Shown here: piece by piece, positions 8,038 through 14,522 of the stretch
How the letters are laid out: every line of letters starts with the position of its first letter
Position numbering within the stretch: position 1 is the stretch's first letter
NCBI GenBank assembly: GCA_934631995.1
Contig: CAKTYF010000027.1
Span: 1-20,602, forward strand
Reading direction: 5' to 3'
DNA: 20,602 bases
Source: an uncultured Eggerthellaceae bacterium
GTDB lineage: Bacteria; Actinomycetota; Coriobacteriia; Coriobacteriales; Eggerthellaceae
Made by a program: the position numbers and the translations under genes
The notes under the pieces: model-generated
The model's database searches: none
Told to the model about the DNA's origin: nothing
Seen by the model: only the letters and a program-made list of their open reading frames with translations

Positions 8038-8562
8038 GTGAGCGATATCATGGATACAACAGGGGAAAGACCGCGTAAGGCGGCTCTTTTTTTCGTGGGC
8101 AACCAGCTTATGCTTGACGATGGCATTGGCCACGCGGCATTTGAGGAGCTGCCGCGCGTCTATAAGCTGCCCGATACCGTTGATCTGTTCGATGTGGGCT
8201 GCATGACCATGGATATGATCAATTACGTGCGCGATTACGATTTCTTGATGACCATCGATGCCGTGGAAGACTCAGGGCAGCCCGCAGGAACGGTTTTCCG
8301 TTATGCGCCTAGCGACGTGGATCGTGCCGGCATGATGGCATCGCTTCACGACTTGAAGCTGGCGAATCTGTTCGATGCGGCCGATTTGCTGGGATATAGC
8401 TCCGATGGCATCTGCTTGGGCATGCAGGTGGAAAACGCCGAACCCGACCAGTACGTGATCGGACTGACCGAACCGTGTGCTGCGGCATTGCCGCTGCTCA
8501 TCGAGACAATCGCAGCGGAGCTTCACCACAACGGCTTCTCCGTACGCCGCCTGCAAGGTTAA
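8038..8562 (+). CDS. hyaD: Hydrogenase maturation protease (HyaD/HybD family)
   Basis: A nickel-dependent endopeptidase that trims the C terminus of the large subunit once the NiFe site is built. In 174 residues it shows the family opening FVGNQLMLDDGIG (residues 19-31). Likely nickel ligands are D28 (in place of the Glu of HybD), D74 in TIDAVED, and H104 in SLHDLKL. The GTG at 8038 follows AGGGAG by about ten bases and lies 50 bases after the preceding stop, within the same operon. Its target is most likely the large subunit encoded upstream. The stop codon lies inside the hairpin at 8557-8585, consistent with this being the last gene of the unit. Confidence 0.92.
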   Translation: MSDIMDTTGERPRKAALFFVGNQLMLDDGIGHAAFEELPRVYKLPDTVDLFDVGCMTMDMINYVRDYDFLMTIDAVEDSGQPAGTVFRYAPSDVDRAGMMASLHDLKLANLFDAADLLGYSSDGICLGMQVENAEPDQYVIGLTEPCAAALPLLIETIAAELHHNGFSVRRLQG

Positions 8563-8590
8563 AAAGGGACGGGGTCTTTTTAACCTTTTT
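8557..8590 (+). terminator. Terminator-like hairpin with a REP-like core
   Basis: The arms GGTTAAAAAG (8557-8566) and CTTTTTAACC (8576-8585) are perfect 10-bp complements around a nine-base loop, followed by TTTTT. The stem includes the stop codon of the protease gene. The core GGGACGGGGTCTT (8566-8578) matches 11 of 13 bases of the core at 20259-20271, so this may be a dispersed repeat reused as a terminator. Confidence 0.7.
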
Positions 8591-8656
8591 GAATAATTGC
8601 CGCCGTGCGCCTTGCGCGCTGGCTTTCGATATACCGTTTATGAGAGGAACTCAATC

Positions 8657-8959
8657 ATGGCAAAACACTGCTGGGAACTGCGTGGGTGCTATCAAGATGA
8701 AGAAATGAACAATCGCTGCCCGCACAACATTCCCGGGGAGCCGTGTCCTGCTGATTGCAAGTTTGCGGCATGCGACCGACCGACCCACGTGGTGGCGCGC
8801 GATATCACGATGATTCTGAATCCCGATTTGAAATACGACGCATCCGTGAAGGAAGTGTGCCGCATGTGCGAAAACTTCCTAACGAATGGGCCGACATTTG
8901 CCGAAGGGGAAGAGCGCACAACCGTGCGTCAAGGCAACCCGAGCCGCTTTTTGCTGTAG
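8657..8959 (+). CDS. Cysteine-rich two-CW-like protein
   Basis: A 100-residue soluble protein. The N terminus reads CWELRGC, followed by CPHNIPGEPCPADCKFAAC and later VCRMCENF, giving nine cysteines in all. The CW-E-x-x-C opening and the following Cys-Pro spacing resemble the small two-CW domain found in anaerobes, thought to bind metal; the match is from memory. The start is set by AGAGGA eight bases before the ATG at 8657. It lies downstream of the hydrogenase operon, past a hairpin, so it may be co-transcribed by read-through or run from its own promoter. A redox or metal-handling link to the hydrogenase is a guess from position only. Confidence 0.8.
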   Translation: MAKHCWELRGCYQDEEMNNRCPHNIPGEPCPADCKFAACDRPTHVVARDITMILNPDLKYDASVKEVCRMCENFLTNGPTFAEGEERTTVRQGNPSRFLL

Positions 8960-9329
8960 TCTTTGGCGAAGGCGCGCGGCGTGCAGCAAGTGCGCACTAT
9001 AGCGCGCAGCGCATAGCAAGCTCGTACCGCTATAGTGCGCGGCAAGCAGCTTTCGCCAAGCGGGCTCCGCTTGGATAATGTTTCTATGCGCCTGCGGCTC
9101 GCTCAACTTATCCAAAGCGTCGCACGTTGGCTCAAGCTCTTGCCGCGCGCCTTGGATAAGTTCAAATTATCATCGTTGTCTATTGTTGCGATTGTAGTTG
9201 CTCTATGACGTCTTGAGCGCCTGCCGCGCGCCTTCAAGCTATAAAAGAGGTCTTTTATAGACGCACGGTTAGCTTAGAAGCGGTTGATTGACCGGGGGTG
9301 TTTTCCGGCTTTCCCGCGCGACGTACCTG
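8960..9329. other. Hairpin-rich convergent intergenic region
   Basis: This non-coding stretch between the two-CW gene (+) and an unknown gene (-) is crowded with inverted repeats. There is an outer pair TTGGCGAA (8963-8970) and TTCGCCAA (9052-9059). An inner perfect 13-bp pair lies at 8992-9004 (GCGCACTATAGCG) and 9028-9040. TTATCCAA (9108-9115) can pair with TTGGATAA at 9071-9078 or at 9152-9159. A near-gapless palindrome lies at 9239-9260. The 12-mer GCCGCGCGCCTT occurs three times: inverted at 8969-8980, direct at 9142-9153 and 9223-9234. Possible roles are transcript termination, a mosaic REP cluster, or a structured RNA. Confidence 0.6.
9239..9260. repeat. Perfect 10-bp palindrome with a 2-base centre
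   Basis: CTATAAAAGA (9239-9248) and its complement TCTTTTATAG (9251-9260) are separated by GG. Both DNA strands read almost the same, so it could be a terminator stem for either convergent gene or a protein-binding site. Confidence 0.6.
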
Positions 9330-9782
9330 TTACATTTTAATGCCGGCGGCTTGGAGCGCCATGCGCAGCACCACGTGGGGGATAACGCCCTCGGGGATGT
9401 CGCTGGCGGCAAGCGAGGATTCCATTTCCTGCATGACCTGCTCAATACCAAGCTTTGCTAAGATACTCTGAGCTGCGGCAATGCCGTTCGTTGGATCGTC
9501 GGGGAAGGCGGGAACTTCGGCGCATAAGCGCTGGGCCGCTAAATAGCACCACGCCTGGCTGGGCTTCGGGTCGTTGAACAAGTAGCTGAAAACAAAGCCG
9601 AACAGGTGGGCATTTGCTTTTTCGCCCAATCTGGGGTTTGCGCACAGGGCAATAAGGATGCTCTCGCCATCGTATTCATCGGCTGCCGCATCGTGCTCCA
9701 TGAGCCCTGCGTAGTCCAATTCGTCCACAATCTTCTTCACGGCATCGAAGCGCGCCGCTAGCTTCTCGTTCAGGTCTTCCAT
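9330..9782 (-). CDS. Hypothetical soluble protein, 150 residues
   Basis: I do not recognise this protein with confidence. It has good coding composition, no signal peptide and no membrane helix. It begins MEDLNEKLAARFDAVKKIV and has a central DEYDGESILIALCANP segment. The combination of an acidic N terminus and a D-E-Y-D-x-E motif recalls small DUF1871-type proteins, but this is weak. A weak GAAAGAG lies before the ATG at 9782. It is downstream of the XRE-AlaA gene on the same strand, 120 bases away, with the 33-bp palindrome between them, so the two may or may not share a transcript. Confidence 0.7.
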   Translation of the reverse strand: MEDLNEKLAARFDAVKKIVDELDYAGLMEHDAAADEYDGESILIALCANPRLGEKANAHLFGFVFSYLFNDPKPSQAWCYLAAQRLCAEVPAFPDDPTNGIAAAQSILAKLGIEQVMQEMESSLAASDIPEGVIPHVVLRMALQAAGIKM

Positions 9783-9869
9783 AGCTTAAGACTCTTTCGC
9801 TTTCACCTTGGTACATAATCGAGTTGCTATTGTAACGCATTGTGCGCACGGCGCGCGGTGCCGACGGGA

Positions 9870-9902
9870 TTGTTGACAAAAGGTGGGGTAATTTGTCAAC
9901 AA
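9870..9902 (-). repeat. 33-bp palindromic repeat, copy 1
   Basis: Arms TTGTTGACAAA and TTTGTCAACAA (11 bp, perfect complements) flank an 11-base centre that reads TTACCCCACCT on the minus strand. It directly abuts the stop codon of the XRE-AlaA gene, which is also on the minus strand. It is identical over all 33 bases to the copies at 18062-18094 and 20352-20384. Confidence 0.95.
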
Positions 9903-11474
9903 CTATGCTTGGCGGTAGTGGCTCATGAAATCGCTCAGCTTGCCCATGCATTCCTTGAGCACGTCCATCTGCGGCAAGTACACCACGCGGAAGTGATCGG
10001 GCTGCTGCCAATTGAAGCCGCCGCCGTGAATGAGCAGAATCTTCTTCTCTTTCAGCAGATCAAGCGCGAATTGTTCGTCGTTCGTGATGTTGAAGCGCTT
10101 GATATCGATTTTCGGGAAGATATAGAACGCGGCATTCGGCTTTACGGCAGAGATGCCGGGAATGTCGTTGAGCGCCTTGTAGATGTACTCGCGCTGCTCG
10201 TAGACGCGACCGCCGGGTACAACGTAGCTTTCCACGCTCTGGTGGCCCCACAGCGCCGTTTGCACGATGGACTGCGCCGGCACATTCGAACACAAGCGCA
10301 TGTTGGAAAGCATATTGATGCCTTCAATGTAGTCGCGCGCGGCATTCAAGTTGCCGGAAAGCACCATCCAGCCAATGCGGTAGCCGGCAATCATGTGCGA
10401 CTTGCTCAGACCGGAAAACGTTACGCAGAACACGTCGGGCGCTAAGCTTGCAATGGATTCGTGTTTCAGGCCGTCGAAACACAGGCGGTCGTAAATTTCG
10501 TCTGAGAAAATCATAAGCTGGAACTCGCGCGCTAAATCAACGATCTTCTCAAGCACCTCGCGCGGATACAACGCACCGGTGGGGTTGTTCGGGTTGATGA
10601 TGACGATCGCCTTCGTTTTCGGCGTGATTTTTGCACGCATGTCGTCGATGTCGGGGTACCAGTCCGATTCTTCGTCGCAAAGGTAGTGGACGGCCTTGCC
10701 GCCGGCAAGCGTGGCGCAGGCGGTCCACAGCGGGTAATCGGGGGAGGGAATCAGAATCTCGTCGCCATCGTTCAGAAGCGCGCTCATGCATAAATTGATA
10801 AGTTCGCTTACGCCATTTCCGGTGTAAATATGCTCGATATCAACATTGGGCAAGCCCTTGATCTGGGAATACTGCATGATTGCTTTACGCGCGGAGTACA
10901 AACCTTTCGCATCGGAGTAGCCTTCGCAGCTTGTAAGCTGGCGGCTCATGTCGTACACCACTTCATCGGGCGTGCGGAAACCGAACGGCGCGGGATTGCC
11001 AATGTTGAGCTTCAGGATAGAGGCGCCTTGTGCTTCCATGCGTGCTGCCTCGTCAACAACAGGGCCGCGGACGTCGTACAACACGTTATTGAGTTTTGTG
11101 GATTTGCTGAATGTTCTCATGGTGCACCTTTCTGGCGTGGGGTTGGTCGAACGGGAATAAGAAGGGGAAGACGCAGCCACAGCGGAATTCGCGCTGGTGG
11201 CAGCCGCTTTGGTTGCTGCTGCAACATTGGCAGTGTCTTCGGTGGCTCGTGCAGTTGCTTTGTTTTCGCAGGGAGCTTCGTCGAAAATCAGTTCCGAAGA
11301 CGCAAGGTCAAGCGCTTGCGCGATTTTTTGAAGCGTACTTCTTTTGATGTTGACCACGCGCCCGCTTTCGTATTTTGCAATGGCGGATTTCTGCACGCCA
11401 ATCTGGTCGCCCAGTTCCTGCTGGGTCATGCCCTTTGCGGTTCGAGCCTCTTTTATCTTTTGTCCGATTTCCAT
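9903..11474 (-). CDS. alaA: XRE helix-turn-helix domain fused to AlaA-type aminotransferase
   Basis: A 523-residue fusion. Residues 1-65 are an XRE-type DNA-binding domain (KIKEARTAKGMTQQELGDQI, then KSAIAKYESGR). Residues about 66-118 are an Ala/Ser/Thr-rich linker. From M119 (MRTFSKSTKLNNVLYDVRGP) to the end it follows Escherichia coli AlaA closely, including LKLNIGNPAPFGF, NGVSELI, PSPDYPLWTA, INPNNPTGA, the PLP lysine in FSGLSKSHMIAGYRIGW, and ANVPAQ-like SNVPAQ. AlaA makes alanine from pyruvate and glutamate. The full start at 11474 has AGGAGG at good spacing. An internal start at 11120 also has a good site, so a free enzyme may be made too. The domain order recalls MocR regulators, but those carry a GntR-type winged helix, not XRE. 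The fusion itself is certain from the open frame; any regulatory role is inferred. Confidence 0.93.
   Translation of the reverse strand: MEIGQKIKEARTAKGMTQQELGDQIGVQKSAIAKYESGRVVNIKRSTLQKIAQALDLASSELIFDEAPCENKATARATEDTANVAAATKAAATSANSAVAASSPSYSRSTNPTPERCTMRTFSKSTKLNNVLYDVRGPVVDEAARMEAQGASILKLNIGNPAPFGFRTPDEVVYDMSRQLTSCEGYSDAKGLYSARKAIMQYSQIKGLPNVDIEHIYTGNGVSELINLCMSALLNDGDEILIPSPDYPLWTACATLAGGKAVHYLCDEESDWYPDIDDMRAKITPKTKAIVIINPNNPTGALYPREVLEKIVDLAREFQLMIFSDEIYDRLCFDGLKHESIASLAPDVFCVTFSGLSKSHMIAGYRIGWMVLSGNLNAARDYIEGINMLSNMRLCSNVPAQSIVQTALWGHQSVESYVVPGGRVYEQREYIYKALNDIPGISAVKPNAAFYIFPKIDIKRFNITNDEQFALDLLKEKKILLIHGGGFNWQQPDHFRVVYLPQMDVLKECMGKLSDFMSHYRQA
11118..11133 (-). promoter_or_regulatory. 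Internal ribosome binding site and start within XRE-alaA
   Basis: On the minus strand AGAAAGGTG (11133-11125) is followed by four bases and ATG (11120-11118). This ATG is exactly where homologous stand-alone AlaA proteins begin (MRTFSKSTKL). It suggests that both the fusion and a free aminotransferase may be produced, or that the fusion arose recently from two adjacent genes. Confidence 0.5.
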
Positions 11475-11496
11475 AGTTGACCTCCTGTTGTGTCTT

Positions 11497-11526
11497 CACT
11501 ATACGAAAAGTGTCTTGAAAAAACAA
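11497..11526 (-). promoter_or_regulatory. Promoter of XRE-alaA with an overlapping palindrome
   Basis: On the minus strand TTGTTT (11526-11521) and TATAGT (11503-11498) are separated by 17 bases, a fair sigma-70-type pair just upstream of the AGGAGG leader. The -10 box lies in a small palindrome, CACT-N8-AGTG (11497-11512), and ACAC/GTGT-type half sites surround it. The fused XRE domain could bind here to control its own gene; this is inference. Confidence 0.5.
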
Positions 11527-11611
11527 CGAGCAGAAGGGGAGTGGTGTCAAAATTCAAAGAATCGTCAAGAAGTGTCCTATTGAGACATTTTCGACAAAAA
11601 ACGGTGGGCTG

Positions 11612-11640
11612 CTGAAAAAGTCCCTGTGCGCGGACAGGGA
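11612..11640 (-). terminator. Orphan terminator-like hairpin
   Basis: TCCCTGT and ACAGGGA (11621-11640) form a 7-bp stem with a six-base loop. On the minus strand it is followed by CTTTTT, as in an intrinsic terminator. No minus-strand gene lies upstream of it, so it may end an antisense or small RNA transcript, or shield the alaA promoter from read-through. Confidence 0.45.
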
Positions 11641-11954
11641 TGTACTGCGCAAAGCCCGGTCATCGCAAATCACCGGCAAGTTTCGACCCACTTAAATTCA
11701 ATCTGAGTATTACCGCTGAAGAAATGTTGTCTGTGATGAATTTCGCTCCGAAGCTGGGCATTTACAATTTTACGGAAAGTATACGCTTTTCTTTTTGAGC
11801 GAATTATTTTGCCCGAAGGTTACTAAAATAATTTGGAATTGCGATTTTTCCCAAGCACCCGTATACGCATGTTTTGTGTCTTGTTGCGCACTGGGGTTGC
11901 TTGCGTACAAGCGCGGCTGTGCGCTTCAATTTCGATAGGAAGGTTAAAAGATCC

Positions 11955-14522
11955 ATGGGAAACGTGCTGGCAATCCTCAAGCGCGATTTCATTCGTCTGT
12001 TCAAAGCTCCTGCGGCAATTGTGGTTGTGCTGGCGCTTTTGGTCCTGCCCTCGCTGTACACGTGGTACAACGTGCTGGGCTTTTGGGACCCTTACAATAA
12101 CACGGGAAACATGCGCGTGGCAGTGGTCAACCAGGACAAGGGCGGATCGCACGAGCTTACGGGGGACCTTGACGTGGGTGCGCTCATTATTGATGCGCTG
12201 CATGAAAACGACCAGTTGAACTGGCAATTCACCGATTACGATACCACCATGGCCGACCTTGAAGCGGGGCGTGATTATGCGGTGTTCGTCATTCCTGAAA
12301 ACTTCACCGAAAATCTTCTTACGCTGCTTACGGGCAATTTCCAGCAACCGAACATTCAGTACTACGTGAATATGAAAACAGGTCCGGTGTCTCCTAAAAT
12401 CACTGATGCCGGCTCTACCACGCTTGAGGAAACCATTAACTCCACGTTCGTGAAAACGGTAAGCGATATTGTGGTTGAGGCAATTACCCAGGCGCTTGGC
12501 GAGTCCCAGGAAGCCATAAGCCAAGGTAGCTCCGAAGCATCGATGCAGGTGGAAGATGCAATTCTTGCGGTTGCTCAGGCGCGCGCGCAGCTCTCGGATG
12601 TCAACGACACCATCTACCAGGCTCAAAATATGCGCTCTGATGCGCTGACTGCTCTTGATGAAGCGCGCCAGGCGCTTGATGCGGTGCAGGGCGACTTGGG
12701 AGAAGTTTCCCAGAAAACAACTGAGGTGCAGCAGACGCTTGTTGACATTACGCCCGTGGCCATGGAAGCCGTGAACAAAGCGCTCACGGCGTTGTACGCT
12801 CTGGAAGATGTGGCGCAGGCGGCGGGCTATGGCGAAGAGCTAAAGGCTGCAATCTCTGCGTTGGAGAAGTGTTCGGAAGCGTTTTTTGGCACCATGATTC
12901 CTGCGGTAACGCAGGGTTTGGGCAATATGAACTCTGCAGCGGCGCAGCTTCAGGCAACGGCTTCCAGCCAACAGCTGCTTATTGACCAGGCGAAAACCGT
13001 TTTGGATTCCCTTGATAGCGCGCTTGATACCGCGCATGATGCATTGGGCCAAACCGATGGTCTGCTTGAGACGCTCTCGGGTGATTTGGCTACGCTGAAA
13101 GTGAGCCTTCTGAGCCTGGCGGGTTCGAATGCCATTACGTCGCTTGTGGAAAATGGCACGCTTGATTCCGATGCTATTGCGAATTTCATGAGCTCTCCTA
13201 CAACGGTTGTGACCGAAAAGCTCTATGAAGTGGACGTCTACGGCTTTGCCATGGCGCCGCTGTTCATTAACTTGACGTTTTGGATTGGCGCGTTCATGCT
13301 GCTGGTCATCATGCGGCAAGAAGTAGACGCCGAAGGCATAAAGAATCTCACGGTGGCGCAGCGCTACGTGAGCCGCTTTATTATGTTCTCGCTCTTCGCG
13401 GTACTGCAATCGGCCATTTGCTGCACGGGTCTGATTTTTTTGGGAGTTCATCCGCAAAATATCGGCGCAATGTATTTTGCGTCCGCCATGGCTTCGCTTG
13501 CATACTTGAGCATCATTTACGCGCTCTCTGTTCTGTTCCAGCACGTAGGTAAAGGCCTTTGCATCATTTTGGTGTTCATGCAGATTCCATCCGCCACGGG
13601 CTTGTATCCCATTGAGATGATGGCGGGTTTCTATCAGGCTATCAGCCCGTTTTTCCCGTTCACGTATGGCATTGGCGCGCTGCGCGAGGCGATTTGCGGC
13701 TTCTATGGCCTTGCGTACGTTCACGATGTTGCCATGCTGGCGCTGTACTTCGTTGTCTTTTTAGTGCTGGGCGTGTGCTTGCGTCCTTCGCTTGCGGGCG
13801 TGAATCGCACGTTTGCCAAGCAGCTGGGCGAAAGCGGCATTTATAACGGCGAAGGTGTGGAAATTCCCGCGCGCGGCCTGCGCTTGTCGTGGATCACGAG
13901 CGCATTGTCCGACCAGAAGGAGTATCGCGAAGAGATGCTGCGCCGCTACGAACACTTCAAGTCGCTGTATCCGCGCTTGATCAAAGGCGCAATTGTCTTT
14001 GGCGTGGTTGTTCCCGTGGTGTTCGGCATTGTACTTGGCCTGACGGTAGGCGAGAAGGTGACGCTGCTTACGGTGTGGCTTATCTGCTTGGTTGTGCTGC
14101 TTGTGTTCTTAACGGTTGTCGAGAATCTGCGTGAAGGCTTTGAGCGGCAGCTTTCTTTGGGCGATATGGAAACGCCCGAACTTCATTCGATTTACTCATC
14201 GCGTTTATATGCCGATGCGAAAGAGGATAGCCATTGTCGCACGTCAGCCGCTGCGGCTGATGATTCCTCCCACGCAACGCTTGCGGTAAACGCCCTGAGC
14301 GCAACGATTTCTGCCGTTGCATCGATGGCGGGTGAGTCCAATGCGCCTGCTGCCCCGGCGCTTGCTGCGGGGGCGACCTCTGTTCCGGCGTCTGCTGCTC
14401 CGGTGTCTGCTGCGGCAGCGGTCCCGGCTGCGGGGGCGGAAACGTCCGCCGGGGGTGCGACAGAAGAGGGTGCTGCGCCCACGGAATCGCTGCCAGGGGA
14501 AGGAGGCGAGCGCCATGCGTAA
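11955..14522 (+). CDS. YhgE/Pip family membrane protein, first of a tandem pair
   Basis: An 855-residue envelope protein of the YhgE/Pip (phage infection protein) family, related in layout to ABC-2-type permeases. One membrane helix near residues 20-40 is followed by the family signature LPSLYTWYNVLGFWDPYNNTG and AVVNQDKGG. Next come a large external domain with a coiled-coil-like Ala/Gln-rich middle, then about six helices from AMAPLFINLTFWIGAF onward. An unusual extension carries two more helices and a low-complexity Ala/Ser/Pro tail of roughly 100 residues. The ATG at 11955 is chosen because it precedes the family N terminus (MGNVLAILKRD) and has AGGAAGG upstream at 11 bases; a longer reading adds atypical sequence. 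The exact function is unknown; roles in export, envelope maintenance and phage sensitivity are reported for relatives. Confidence 0.88.
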   Translation: MGNVLAILKRDFIRLFKAPAAIVVVLALLVLPSLYTWYNVLGFWDPYNNTGNMRVAVVNQDKGGSHELTGDLDVGALIIDALHENDQLNWQFTDYDTTMADLEAGRDYAVFVIPENFTENLLTLLTGNFQQPNIQYYVNMKTGPVSPKITDAGSTTLEETINSTFVKTVSDIVVEAITQALGESQEAISQGSSEASMQVEDAILAVAQARAQLSDVNDTIYQAQNMRSDALTALDEARQALDAVQGDLGEVSQKTTEVQQTLVDITPVAMEAVNKALTALYALEDVAQAAGYGEELKAAISALEKCSEAFFGTMIPAVTQGLGNMNSAAAQLQATASSQQLLIDQAKTVLDSLDSALDTAHDALGQTDGLLETLSGDLATLKVSLLSLAGSNAITSLVENGTLDSDAIANFMSSPTTVVTEKLYEVDVYGFAMAPLFINLTFWIGAFMLLVIMRQEVDAEGIKNLTVAQRYVSRFIMFSLFAVLQSAICCTGLIFLGVHPQNIGAMYFASAMASLAYLSIIYALSVLFQHVGKGLCIILVFMQIPSATGLYPIEMMAGFYQAISPFFPFTYGIGALREAICGFYGLAYVHDVAMLALYFVVFLVLGVCLRPSLAGVNRTFAKQLGESGIYNGEGVEIPARGLRLSWITSALSDQKEYREEMLRRYEHFKSLYPRLIKGAIVFGVVVPVVFGIVLGLTVGEKVTLLTVWLICLVVLLVFLTVVENLREGFERQLSLGDMETPELHSIYSSRLYADAKEDSHCRTSAAAADDSSHATLAVNALSATISAVASMAGESNAPAAPALAAGATSVPASAAPVSAAAAVPAAGAETSAGGATEEGAAPTESLPGEGGERHA

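Larger units (their letters stand above)
11475..11954. other. Divergent region between XRE-alaA and the YhgE pair
   Basis: 480 bases without a confident gene. It holds the XRE-alaA promoter (11498-11526) and a terminator-like hairpin (11612-11640). GTATACGC occurs at 11779-11786 and again at 11861-11868. A 52-codon frame runs from ATG 11640 to 11798 (MYCAKPGHRK at its start, ITAEEMLSVMNFAPKLG inside). It lacks a ribosome binding site and I recognise no family, so it is not called as a gene. AGGAAGG at 11937-11943 serves the first YhgE gene. Confidence 0.4.

Noticed and set aside
8963..9260. CRISPR array
   Set aside because: The recurring 12-mers are irregularly spaced and in both orientations, with no uniform spacers and no cas genes.
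12741..12758. Possible fourth copy of the 33-bp repeat inside the first YhgE gene
   Set aside because: Only TTGTTGACA plus a few bases match; no second arm is present, so it is chance.
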